Origin: Apostichopus japonicus
Lineage: Eukaryota > Echinodermata > Holothuroidea > Aspidochirotida > Stichopodidae
Direction: 5' to 3'
Length of the DNA: 64,000 nucleotides
Assembly: GCF_037975245.1 (NCBI RefSeq)
Contig: NC_092568.1
Span: 10,071,501 to 10,135,500, forward strand
The notes beneath the pieces were generated by a model. The model had not been told where the DNA came from and did no database searches. It was given only the letters and a program-made list of their open reading frames with translations. Positions 41,217-53,640 of the stretch are shown in pieces. Within the stretch, counting starts at the first letter, position 1. Each line of letters starts with the position of its first letter. A program made the position numbers and the translations under genes.

Positions 41217-41488
41217 TGGGATGGGGTTAGAGATGAGGTTTGGGTTAGGGATGTGGTTAGGGTTAGGGATGGGGTTAGGTTTAGGGTTAGGGGTGAGGGT
41301 ATGGCTGGGTTAGGGATGGTGGTAGGGTTAGGCTTAGGGCCAGGGTTAGGGATGGGTTAGGGTTAGGGTTAAGGATGGGGTTAGGGTTAGGGATGGGGTT
41401 AGGGTTAGGGATGGGGTTAGGGATGGGGTTTGGAATGGGGTAGGGATGGGTTAAGGTTAGAGATGGGGTTAGGTATTGGGTTAGGGGA
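41217..41488 (+). repeat. degenerate interstitial telomere-like (TTAGGG)n block
   Basis: About 16 exact TTAGGG words, mixed with GATGGGG spacers, so that GGGGTTAGGGAT is the commonest longer unit. Only a few TTAGGG are directly adjacent. G-strand is plus. The vertebrate/deuterostome telomere motif is established knowledge. The mosaic with GATG suggests a minisatellite derived from telomere-like DNA, not a chromosome end. Unique DNA on both sides confirms that it is internal. ORFs of 64-71 codons here are spurious. Confidence 0.9.
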
Positions 41489-42028
<540 letters not shown>

Positions 42029-43719
42029 AAACATTATTTGATGACCTCTCACGAAGATAACCAAATCAAAGCAAGAACCAAGCTCTTTTCGTGTGATATT
42101 AATTGGTTAACGTTATATATCCCAATTCCTTAAATGAATTTATGTATATAATGACCTAAACCACGAATGCACAGTCATATTTCTCAGGGTATTGGCTTTT
42201 AATTAAACGCATTCACATCGTCAGTGGAATACAACAGGCGGGGGTCAGTTAACTTTTATGATGACTTCGTTAAAAACATGTCTCTATCACGTTTTCCCCC
42301 GAAGTTCATTCAACCACACCGTAAAAAAGAACTATTAGACGAAGTAGGGGGGGGGGGGGACAAATAAAATAAAAAAGGCAATAAAAAAAATATATAGAAG
42401 TAAAACGCTCCAAGCCAATTTTTTGGGAAGAAATGAGTAATAAATCCATTTATCAAAAATGGATATTCGGCTTGGAGAAATTCGATACGGCCACTGTTTT
42501 TACTCCGAGAGCTTCTAATCGTTGTCTCTTCATTTCGAACGTAAAGGCGCCTTTACTTATTTCGTGTATTTTTCTTCTTTTCTCTTTCTCATCTGCGTGA
42601 CCAAACGGTCAACGAACCTACTATATGAAGTATAGTTAAACTATGTATTATATGCTATAATATGTTATATAAAGAAAAGGGCGGGGACGATTGTGAAAAG
42701 CAAGTGTATGCGCATATTCTTTCCTCTTTATAATTTGGAAACAAAAGAATGAGGTTCATTCAACTCACATGATTAGCTTAAGAAGATCATTTCAAGTGAC
42801 TGAAAAAGTGCAATGTTTACCAACCTAAATTATAGAGGCGGTCTGGAGGGAGGTGAATTGGAACGGACTATTCTGGTTAAAGGAACCTACTGAATAATTC
42901 CGGGAAATCTTACAGGACTAGTTGGAAGTTTTAAGATAACAATAATGTATAGGCCTATGAAGTTGGAATATGCACGCCACTTCAAACACATTCCAATAAT
43001 ATTTAATTCAGTCTGCGTTACCTGGTTATATCAGATGTTTGCCCTGTTTCTAATTAATGATTAAATTATATTGTTTTTTTGAATGCATATTCATTGAGCT
43101 GCCTTTTCTATGTATTGAGTGAAAACTTGTATAAGTAGTCTTTACGTATATACAATTAAGTTGCACTTGGTATATGTGTCTTCGATGAAGCTTTGCGTCA
43201 GTTAAATTGGTGACGTCATGAATCATTCAGCCAATCACTGAATTGCATAAAAATGACGTTCATGCCCCACCTTTCAGTGATATTCAGTGTCGTTACGAAT
43301 AATATTGGTTTCAATTGATAAACTATACATCTATGGCATGCTGATACAATAATGAGGGGAGGGGATGAAACTATATATATATGTTGCCATATGCCATGCA
43401 AATTACTAATAAAATATATGACCTCTATAAAATATCATAATATTAGGGGAGCCAGATAACCAGATGGGTGGACGTCGGCGTGGAAGTCAGTATGTGTATA
43501 CCTGTATGTGTGGCTTTGCGACGAGAGGTGGGGGGGGGGGTGGGCTTACATTAACACCCTGTCCACCCTCAGCAAAATTACTTATGTTGTCGTAAATATA
43601 TCGCCGTCCTCTTTGCCCTTTTACATATCCAATTAAACAGCAGCGCTCATAAGTGAAATTTTTTTCAGAAAATGAAAACCCGGAAAAGATTGTTTTATTT
43701 TACTAATAATAAAAAATAG
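42029..43719. other. intergenic DNA, no supported gene
   Basis: G tracts at about 42347-42359 and 43525-43534, TAGGCCTA at 42950 and TGACGTCA at 43211. No gene supported. Confidence 0.55.
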
Positions 43720-44010
43720 CAATTATATGTTTTTACGACGCTAAAGTGACCACAAATGTGAGAGAAACCCGCAAGGGCTTATGGATTACAACTTACACGT
43801 CGAGTGGCTTCTAATTCAACATTTTAACTCAAAGTTTGAATCTTTTCAATTTAGAAGGTCATTTCAGATGGGAAACCGTAGATTGCTCTTAGATGAAAAA
43901 TCCACCTAACTATGACTCGGCCGGGCATCGAACCATGAACCTCCTGATTGCTAAGCCCCATTGCTTCAAATGCCACCGCCTTCATCGACTCGGCCACAGG
44001 ACCGGTTCAT
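43720..44010 (-). mobile_element. SINE with a serine-tRNA-like head
   Basis: Read on the minus strand from about 44005, the head has GTGGCCGAGTCGATGAAGGC (A box of type II tRNAs), then GGTGGCATTTGAAGCAATGG with TGA in the anticodon place, a long variable region and GGTTCGATGCCC (B box). This matches the layout of tRNA-Ser(UGA). The body runs to about 43720 through CTTGCGGGTTTCTCTCACAT and ends in AT-rich sequence. Stems are imperfect, so it is not a working tRNA. Ends and target duplication are not fixed. Confidence 0.6.
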
Positions 44011-45525
44011 GCATTTATTTTCCTTAAAATTTCCTTTATAGGACCATCGTCTGGATTAAACATTAATAGCAACATATTCCTTTAAACTGTCACTTCTTGG
44101 AAGAGATGTATATGCATTCATGAAATTAAAGTATCATAATGAGTGATTTAAGAGTTCGGTAATATTATATGGAAAATGAACTTTTAAGTCCCCCTTGGAT
44201 AATATTGTTACAACGCGACCCGTGTATTAAGAAATGTTCCTCATAATACTAGAAAAGGGTTCAAATATACTCTTTAAAGTCGTATTTCAAACTCCTATTA
44301 ATGGAACCATGGGCTATCGGACGTTCAACTCTCATGGTAAAGGACATATCGCACACAGAGCTTGTAAGCATGTTAGTACATATGTATAGTTACACTCAAG
44401 TGCATGTATGCACTGAAGTGGGGCGAGTCGTCGCTAAAAACAGTAGTTTTCGTTAGATTTTGAAGTAGTTTCCACACTCTATATATGATACTTAAAACCC
44501 TATAAGCAATGCCCAAGTGTACTGCAGCTCAAGTGCAGGGAGATGTTTTAGGTGGCATACATAGCCTACTCCTCTAGGAGTCTATATCAATCCGCCAGAG
44601 TGTTCTCCTTCAGGAAAATAACCTGTTTGGATATGTTATCAATCAGGATATGTTCTTTTTGTGTATCTGGCATTTAGGCCTCCCAGGAGCAGCGTATGAA
44701 AATTGTTTACTACTGAGTAAAGAGGTTTTTTTTACAAGTGACGAAAACATCAGGCTCTTATAGCAAAACAAATCTGCACGGTCATGATACGGAAACTTGA
44801 TGGTGCCATGAATGGTAAATTGGTCAGCAATCCAGTGATGGGTAGCTAGTGAGAACTTTCTATCTAGACTAAGAGACCACATTACATATGTGATTTAGTG
44901 TGTAAGACAATTGGGCTTTTAATAGGCGTATGATACCTTTATTGGACAAAGAACGTCAGTTAGCGTTGATTTTAAGCAATGCACTTTCGTTAATTTGACT
45001 GTTGTCAAGTTTATCTTAAAAAATGTGTGAAAGCTAAGTTTGTTTGTGACAAAAAGTAATATACGATATGGTGAGAGAAAAACAGATAAAGAAAAGAAAA
45101 ATAGCCGGAAACGGCAAAGTAATGCACGATCTCCAGTACGGACAAACTTGACATTCATTGATAACCATTCATATAGATATCATGTTTCGCAATTGTATTC
45201 AAATATAAACAAATAAATCCATGGTCAGTTTAAAGAAGAACAAAAAAGGAAGTTTAAACCAGACTGTCACATATGCTTATCCGCGGAGTAATATTTACTT
45301 TCACTTCACATGTAGGCAAGCTAAGTTTTAAATTCAACTTTAACAACCAGGTGTGAATTATTCTGTTTGCACATTCAATGCCTGTTTGTAACCACAGACA
45401 GGATATAGAAAGGTCATTTCTCTTTCTATGTGACATTTGGTCACTAGCAGAATGAATTAAGGCTTCCGGTGTCCAAGTATAGTTACAAGTGTCCTTCGGG
45501 GGTCTATAGCTTATACATTATAACC
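44011..45525. other. intergenic DNA, no supported gene
   Basis: Unique AT-rich DNA with no repeat or domain seen. Confidence 0.5.
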
Positions 45526-45662
45526 ATTGACAATTATTAATCCTGGACGTTAAATATGAATCTAAGAGACTGACTTCGGTCAGCTTGCGGCTTTGATAAG
45601 CCAATGAGGCTTCTTCGCGAGTTCATGTTTGCAGGAGGATCTAAAATACATACATACACACA
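45526..45662 (+). mobile_element. SINE family S, 5'-truncated copy
   Basis: Shares a long, almost gap-free block with the reverse complement of 59600-59730: TTAAATATGAATCTAAGAGA, then GACTGACTTCGGTCAGC, GGCTTTGATAAGCC, AATGAGGCTTCTTCGCGAG, TTGCAGG and GGATCTAAAATACA. It ends in an ACATACATAC tail. The tRNA-like head seen in the 59-kb copy is missing. CTGAC-TTCG-GTCAG is a UUCG-tetraloop hairpin in RNA. Confidence 0.8.
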
Positions 45663-45763
45663 TAAATAACGGAACGTAACAAAAAAACACATACGATATC
45701 AAACCATGTGCGATAGATCCTCATCAAGCTTACCCTGAAATTATGCACATTCGAACTCTTTTT

Positions 45764-45865
45764 GGGGGTAGGGGTGGGATGGGATGGGAAGGAGGTTAGG
45801 TGGTGTTGGTGTGGGGTGGGTGGGGTGGGGTGGGTGGTTAGGGTTGAGGTGTTGAGGCTGTCTGG
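45764..45865 (+). repeat. G-rich, quadruplex-capable tract
   Basis: Dense GGG runs (GGGGTGGGATGGGATGGG, GTGGGGTGGGTGGGG) ending GGTTAGGGTTGAGG, one telomere-like word. Confidence 0.85.
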
Positions 45866-47835
45866 TTAAGATGGGGGCTAGTCTTACATACACAGGGGGC
45901 AGTTTCACATGTTCCGGACGAGGAAATTGGGACCAATGTTGTAAATAATAAACAATCATGCAGATTCTTGCAATATTGCGTTAAGCATAAAGAAAGGCAC
46001 ACACGAAGAGGGTTAATTATACCTGTTTGAACTGAACAGAGAACAGCTTCTTCTGACCGGGGGGGGGGGGATGGGGGGGAGAGTGGGAGTATATAGGAAG
46101 AGGAAGAAAATTTGATAGTGACTTGACAACGGCTAACAGAAAAAAATAGAAAACAAATGGTTCTTCTTATTTCAACAAATAACGGGAAATATTAAGACGC
46201 CTACATATAATTTCTGTTTATTTATTTGTAGCCCACGGATTCAATACAACATTTATTTCATGACTTTTTTGCCTCTTCTCGTTTTTGTTTGTTTGTTTCG
46301 TATAATAAATCATCTGCGGCGCATTACCAGGTTTTGCAATCTGTCAAAAAAGAACAATCATATTATTTGTCAAATGAACAAATGAACTTTAACATGATTA
46401 GGTATCGATCTATAAAAGCAAACTGAACCAGGAATCATCTTTTCGCGTCCGTCATATACTAACTTTTATTGACAACAAGATAAAGTCAATATTAAGTCGG
46501 ATTCAAATGCTTGTATATAGAACTTTCTGTTAAATAAAAAAACTAAAAAAAGAGTCGTCATCCTCTGTCAAACCTGTTCCTGCTTTGTGTGTATATTTCC
46601 GTGTGTGTATATTTCCGTGAGTGTATCTGTATGTCTATATGTGGGTGTATATGTCTGTGTGTATCTCTCTGTGTGTGTCTGTGAGTAAAATGCTTTTATA
46701 GCCAATGTAGGGCTGAAGACTAAATGGTTTGCATGTGTTCGATAGTGCAATGGAGAGCAAAATAAATGAAAACGAAGCAACAACAAAAAAAGGAGGGGGG
46801 AACCGGCACGGAAAGAAACGAGACAAAGAAAAAGACTTGATGTGAAATTGAGTATTTTTTAGTTTTTTTAGTTTTTATTTGATCATGGAAGCCGTTTCTA
46901 TTGATCTGCACTGGATACTATAAACCCCCCCCCCCCCCACAAAATAAAAAAATAACATAAAGCTGATGATACTTAGGACTTAAACTTTCGAAAATAAAGA
47001 GAAAAGTTCAAAATATTGATAATAATAAAAAACAATCCCTCTTATATGCATGTCATTACTTAAAAAGATGGAAACCTTTTTAGCCAATTAATTCGAATAC
47101 AAGCAATTATATTAATATATCGCTAATTTATAACTTTTCACCCGTTAGTTGGTAGAAGCATATCTAAGAGGGTACATTATGTAGCATAGTTTATCAATTT
47201 ACCCAAAAAATGTAAACTAAAAATTAAATAACAGCGCGAATTGTTACCGGGTGTGTTTAATTCATATCTAAAGGGGGGGGGGGGTCATTAAAAACACGCC
47301 TCGTTGATCTTTATTTGGGGGTGAACAATGGGCTTCTCATGCACGATTGAATGGATAACGCCAATGTCTATATCGTAAAAAAATGCCTTTCCTACATTAT
47401 TTCATGTTTGAGCCAACAAATCAAAAGTGTGAGTAAAAATGCTTTTATACGCAGTTACCTTGTGCAAGTTGCCCTTGTTTGGGTTTAAGTTTTAGTTCCA
47501 ACAGATCACTGAAGAAGAAAAACCCCATTTCACTCTGACAATTTGAGTTGACGATAAACTGATGATGATGCTAAAATTTAGTCAAATTTCTACTTTTTTC
47601 ATACTAATATATTCCGTCGAAAGGTATTCTAGTTACCTGACCGAGTTTTTTTCTCCTCGATGTATCGTTAAACCAGCTGGCAACATGAACCATCATCGCG
47701 AAGTGTAATATCTCTCACTCACGCAATGTAAATAATCACGAAATTTATTGTTAATTTATCGTTACATTCATTATAACCTATATGTTTTAACAGAGACAGA
47801 TGTTTGACACCATCGTGCCAGTGAGTACATACATA
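45866..47835. other. intergenic DNA with simple repeats
   Basis: G or C tracts at about 46059-46070, 46925-46938 and 47273-47283. A degenerate GT-rich repeat lies at 46586-46685 (GTGTGTATATTTCC twice). No gene supported. Confidence 0.55.
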
Positions 47836-47998
47836 TACATATATATATCTATATATATGTAGGCCTATATATATATAAATATATAGGCCTATATATATAT
47901 ATATATAAATATATAGGCCTATATATATATATATATATATATATATTGCTCTGTCCAATGGACATAGAGCACTCTGCGCCAAGATAGACGCCAACCTA

Positions 47999-48064
<66 letters not shown>
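47836..48064. repeat. AT arrays carrying TAGGCCTA palindromes
   Basis: TAGGCCTA at 47860, 47884 and 47914, each inside TA runs with ATATAAATATATAGG spacing units of 24-30 bp. About 50 bp of unique DNA (47947-48000) separates this from a pure (TA)n at 48001-48064. Confidence 0.95.
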
Positions 48065-48067
<3 letters not shown>

Positions 48068-48595
48068 TAAATAAATAAAACAAAACAAATATTAACACTT
48101 AACTTGTATTTGCCTTCAAAAAGTCATGGCAGATCTAAATGTAGGACTATCAGGCTTCTCTGTGATTCAAGTCAACTTTCTGGAGTAATCACTTTCAACT
48201 ATGTCAATGATACTCTCCGGCATTTGTCATTACAATGTAGTTCATTTTGTTTGAACGGTCAAATGGAATTTAAAACAGACAAAATCCAGAATTTGGAGAA
48301 GAAAAAAAAAAAATTTTAGTCACAAAGAATATGATATTGTCAAATTGCTCTGACTTACTATTTAGCTGCGATTAATATGAAAAGAAAGGGGAAAATGGGG
48401 GGGGGGAGGGGAGTGGTGGAGGGCAATGTTGAAGTTAGAATATGATTCCATAACAACGCATGTCGACCGATAATTAACTTGCCTCCATGGCGAGGAAATG
48501 TAAAGATGAGTGTCTTAGGTTTGATCAATTGCAACGTTTTAGTTTCAGTAATAATTATCTGGTGAAATTAGTCGACCAAGGGCAAAAACAAAAGC
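48065..48595. other. intergenic DNA, no feature seen
   Basis: A G-rich run near 48396-48420. A 71-codon ORF has no domain. Confidence 0.5.
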
Positions 48596-48651
48596 TATAT
48601 AAACCAGTTAAGTGCACTGTGGTTATATAAACCAGCTAAGTGCACTGCGGT
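48596..48651. repeat. 28-bp tandem duplication with TATATAAA
   Basis: TATATAAACCAG, then NTAAGTGCACTGNGGT, occurs twice (48596 and 48624). Each copy begins with a TATA-box-like word, but no gene follows. Confidence 0.9.
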
Positions 48652-48794
48652 TATATTCCTTGTCGAGCAGGAAAATACTTCGCATTTAACGTTCGATAAA
48701 AATTCTTTATTCTTTAGGGATCTAGTCCATGCGATGGAGGGTGGAAGAATGTAGTTATAGGTGCAATTAATGAAGCGATAAAATTTGTTTTAAG

Positions 48795-50259
<1,465 letters not shown>

Positions 50260-50483
50260 TGATAGGCGTACCGCTATTATCATACCTCTATTATAGCATA
50301 CCGCTATTATACCGCTATTACACCGCTATTATACCGATATCATCATGATAGGCATACAGCTAGGCTAAGCATAGTCGTTTGACTATGCCTATTCATATGT
50401 CCTTTCAAAATGATATTATCAATTCATGATAGGCATATCGCTAGGCTAGGCCTAGTCGTTTGACTAGGCATATTCATATGTCC
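50260..50483. repeat. ACCGCTATT repeats and a tandem hairpin pair
   Basis: CGCTATTAT-type units at 50270-50335 lead into two copies, about 81 bp apart, of CATGATAGGCATA…GCTAGGCTA…CATATGTCC. Each copy holds a perfect 8-bp stem with GTTT loop: GCATAGTC/GACTATGC at 50369-50388 and GCCTAGTC/GACTAGGC at 50450-50469. The stems differ by one base pair changed on both sides (A-T to C-G). Confidence 0.9.
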
Positions 50484-50751
50484 ATTGTATAAAACTTACA
50501 GCTGAATGTTGTGTTTAAGCATGGTGCTAATAGTTCAAAATAAGGCTCAAAAAAGAATAAAAACCAATGTGGCCATGACTTTGCTTTGAGCTGGTAAAAA
50601 AGTGGAGAAAAAGATTCCAAGAATTTACTTATAGCAGGTTTCAATTGACAGACTTTCCTAACAATACAATAATGGTGTACGTACATGCCAATTTAGTTGG
50701 GAGGTATAACATAAGTTGTTTATTTGACAAAGCAAACAAACGTACTGTGTA

Positions 50752-51123
50752 ATGTCAAGATGGAAAATGGCATTGTTATTAAACTTGTTAGCGCTGAATG
50801 AGTATGCTTCGCAACATCTGTTACAGAGGCACAGGAGAGACACACCAGCAAGTCATGTGACCCTGGAATCTGGCCCAAATGACCGTCAACACTCCTTCAG
50901 AACCAAGTCACCATGGTGTGAGTCAAGCAGTGACGTCACCGAGCAGACTGTTGACGGCGTTCTAAAGAGGAGCTTGCCAAAGTCAACACGAGATATTTTT
51001 TGTAAAGAAAAGCGAACCCAAGTGCCTTGGCACGAAGACCAAACAACCTGCTTCACTCTCAACTCCAGTCCCCGTTTACTAACATCGAGGGTTTACTCAT
51101 GTAATCTTGACTGTGTTACGTGA
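50752..51123 (+). CDS. candidate secreted peptide ORF or exon, 123 codons
   Basis: The most gene-like ORF of the window: no repeat content and visibly higher GC than its flanks. Translation may start at codon 1 or at codon 6, where AAAATGG is the better start context. From Met6 the hydrophobic run ALLLNLLAL looks like a short signal peptide. Basic pairs occur at residues 28-29 (RHRR, furin-like) and 72-73. Five Cys are at 56, 84, 100, 117 and 121. An in-frame TGA lies about 30 bases upstream. The C-terminal half has PW at 92-93, then SPR at 106-108 and C-x3-C at 117-121. This faintly recalls the first half of IL-17-type domains, but the family's later Cys are absent, so it would need another exon (a weak donor, AC|GTGATA, spans the stop). 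I do not assign a family. It may be spurious. Confidence 0.33.
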   Translation: MSRWKMALLLNLLALNEYASQHLLQRHRRDTPASHVTLESGPNDRQHSFRTKSPWCESSSDVTEQTVDGVLKRSLPKSTRDIFCKEKRTQVPWHEDQTTCFTLNSSPRLLTSRVYSCNLDCVT

Positions 51124-51689
51124 TATGCGTAATGACGAACCCCTTCGTAAGGGAATAATAGTAGAAATACGAGAATCCAGATAGACTTACCTCGAAATTA
51201 GTTTATATGGGAAAAGGCATTTCACCTTTATCACTGGCTCTGCACTTTTGGCAGACCCACGAATTCTGAAGGAGGATGAGGGGTTGGATTGGGGGGGGGG
51301 GTGAGTTAAAAATTGTGCGGCCTGTTGGGGAGTGAAGGGGAGAAGTTCGCATCCCTAAAGTGGAAAATCTCTTTCTGCCTCTGGCTGAGCTAATACCGCC
51401 TATGCTATGTGGAGGTGGCGTTGTGGGGGGGGGGGTGGAGGAAGGTTCGTTATTTATAATTTATAAGTGAGTATTTATAACTTATTACTTTGCGACATAA
51501 GTTCAAATTCGAGGGTGAGTGGGGGGAGGGAAGGAAAAGCGGTAACTATGTCCATTTTAGTTAGATACCGCATCCAAGGTGCATGCGACGTCTTAAAATC
51601 AGTCAGCGCGGAAAGCCGAGTCCCTCTGTTTAACCTTCTATAAACCTACATCAAACGTAGGTGCTTATGTTATCCTTAACTGTACCTTT
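51124..51689. other. intergenic DNA, no supported gene
   Basis: G tracts at about 51290-51301 and 51424-51434. No second exon for the ORF ending at 51123 could be recognised. Confidence 0.5.
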
Positions 51690-52036
51690 GCGTGTCTCCA
51701 CGTGCCATAGTTAACCCTCCTCCACCTCTCCTGTTTCACTTTCTTAACTTCCTCTTTTCTTCGTACTATCTCCCTCTCTACCCCTCCCCTCGATTCCTTT
51801 CTCATTCCCCTACTCATCCCATCCCATCCCTACCCATCCCATTCCTCCCCTACCCATTTCATCCCTTCCCCTACCCATATCTCCCCTACCCATGTTTTCC
51901 CTACCCATCTCTCCCCTACCCATGTTTTCCCTACCCATGTTTTCCCTACCCATCCTTTCCCCTACCCATGTTTTCCGATACCCATCCTTCCCCTTATCTA
52001 TCCTTTCCCCTACCCATCCTTTCCCATACCCACCCC
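51690..52036. repeat. C-rich minisatellite, 15-17-bp CCCTACCCATNTTTTC units
   Basis: From about 51822, CCCTACCCAT recurs roughly every 15-17 bp to 52030, with TGTTTTC, CTCTCC or CCTTTCC between. The 120-codon Pro/Tyr/Phe ORF is produced by the repeat. Confidence 0.95.
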
Positions 52037-53464
52037 CTACAACTTACCACTTAATCAGCAAATGTAGCGATAACAGAAATGGTTCAACAAAAGAACCAAC
52101 GAAACAATGTTCGACCATTATATATACTAGTCATGGCTTTAGTTTATGATAAACTTTTCCGAGGGAGAAAAAAAAAGATAGACGCGGAGATGGCTGCTCT
52201 GACTTAACGGGCTAGTATATATTTGGATTCGTTGTCCAATCAGAAGCAGTATATATCCGGGACATCTGTTATCACCCATGATGAGGCACTTACACTATAG
52301 GATTTAATACGACAGATTCCTGGCAGGTAATGCGACTGAGTGACGTGTGTCCCATGACAACGTCATCGGGATCACAATGATTATCCATGATTATGGCATC
52401 ATATCACTGCATGAGTGGCACCAAATGTGACATCAAATGACACGCGGGCAGAGGTTTGTACAAATCCTGACGGGCAAGCAGGCTTTATGTTTCCCAATGA
52501 GTTTGTTCTGAAAGACGGCTTCCGGTTTGGAGAAACCGATTAACTTTTAGATAAGGGAGTTCAAAAGGTACAACATGCAAGGTTAGCCTGAGAGGATTAT
52601 CTGTATTGAAGTGTACAGTCTTGCAGCAAGAAAATGTGTTCCGATGTTTCATAAAACTTTTGTTGAGTTTGAGGCATTTGGTTGTGATTGAGAGACGATG
52701 CTTGATATGATTGTTCCACCATTGACCCGGGGAGGGGGCGGGGGAGATCCGATGGAGAATGGGAATCCGAGGAAGAAGGTAGATCCACACGAGAATGAGG
52801 AGGAGGGGGGGGGGGGAGGTTCCGAGGCAGAGGGGAAATCCGAGGGAATCCGGATCACCGGCTTAGGTGATTGTGCTGTCAGGTTTCGGACATTTGTCCT
52901 TAATTGTAAACTGATGATAGCCTATGATTATGTGTGGTGGAAGGGGGGGGGGGGGAGGCTAAATAAAGCGGTACTGCGAGCAGGACATAGCGAAGTGCTT
53001 GTTTCCTACAGGGCATATACAATGAGGAACCTCCCGCGTCCCTTGATAGTGGTAGGTAGGTGAGGAGTGGGGTACACCGAAGACCGAATTATACCGGCAA
53101 CATCTATCTCCAAAGAATTTCTGTTTTTTTTTCTTATGCTAACTAATTAACGCACGCTAATTTTTATTAACTCCTACGACACCCTTGTTAAATCATGGTT
53201 GTCGGTCTTGGAATGACCGCTTCATCCAGTCTCGAAATTTGTTTCTAATTGGGTAGCCAAGGGCAACCGGGGAACCCTCCGCGTTACACAAGTAACACGT
53301 CATACGTTGTTGATTTATCTCCCATGACTCCCTATGGCGCATACGCGACGCATGCGCCACCACTGAGTATTGTCTAACCGACATCTAGTATATGCATATT
53401 CAACAGAGTAAGCGACATCAGCCAGGTAGGAAAATATCCTAATACTAATACCTCTCTAAACTGT
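52037..53464. other. intergenic DNA, no supported gene
   Basis: G tracts at 52807-52817 and about 52943-52953 inside a G-rich stretch from 52725. A 121-codon ORF across them is glycine/glutamate-rich only because of the tracts. I saw no convincing domain. Confidence 0.5.
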
Positions 53465-53640
53465 ACTCCAATATCATGCTCTCAAAAACACTGGTATTGA
53501 CAGTACAAACAGTTCCTACCCTAGATCTGATAGAAACATGATATTCATGCTGCTCGTACTGACAATACGAGTGCTCTGAAGCGGCACATAGCACTACAAT
53601 GTAGAAAAAAATTGTCCCAACTGGGTGACGACATATAGCG
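53465..53640 (-). mobile_element. foldback MITE-like element, unexpanded relative
   Basis: On the minus strand this aligns with 12508-12665 (see that entry). The inverted-end word ATTGTCCCAACTGGG is at 53610-53624. It lacks the minisatellite: where the 12-kb copy begins its 32-bp units, this copy has a single related stretch and then runs into unrelated DNA. Its far inverted end is missing, so it is probably truncated. CTCGTACTGACAATACGAG at 53554-53572 is a hairpin. Confidence 0.65.

Noticed and set aside
41217-41488. A chromosome end
   Set aside because: TTAGGG is degenerate and interrupted, and ordinary unique DNA continues on both sides.
51692-52054. 120-codon Pro/Tyr/Phe-rich ORF as a secreted repeat protein
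   Set aside because: Entirely the CCCTACCCAT minisatellite; unit length varies between 15 and 17 bp, which would not be kept in a coding repeat.
52698-53063. 121-codon Gly/Glu-rich ORF
   Set aside because: Composition comes from G tracts; the frame depends on homopolymer length.
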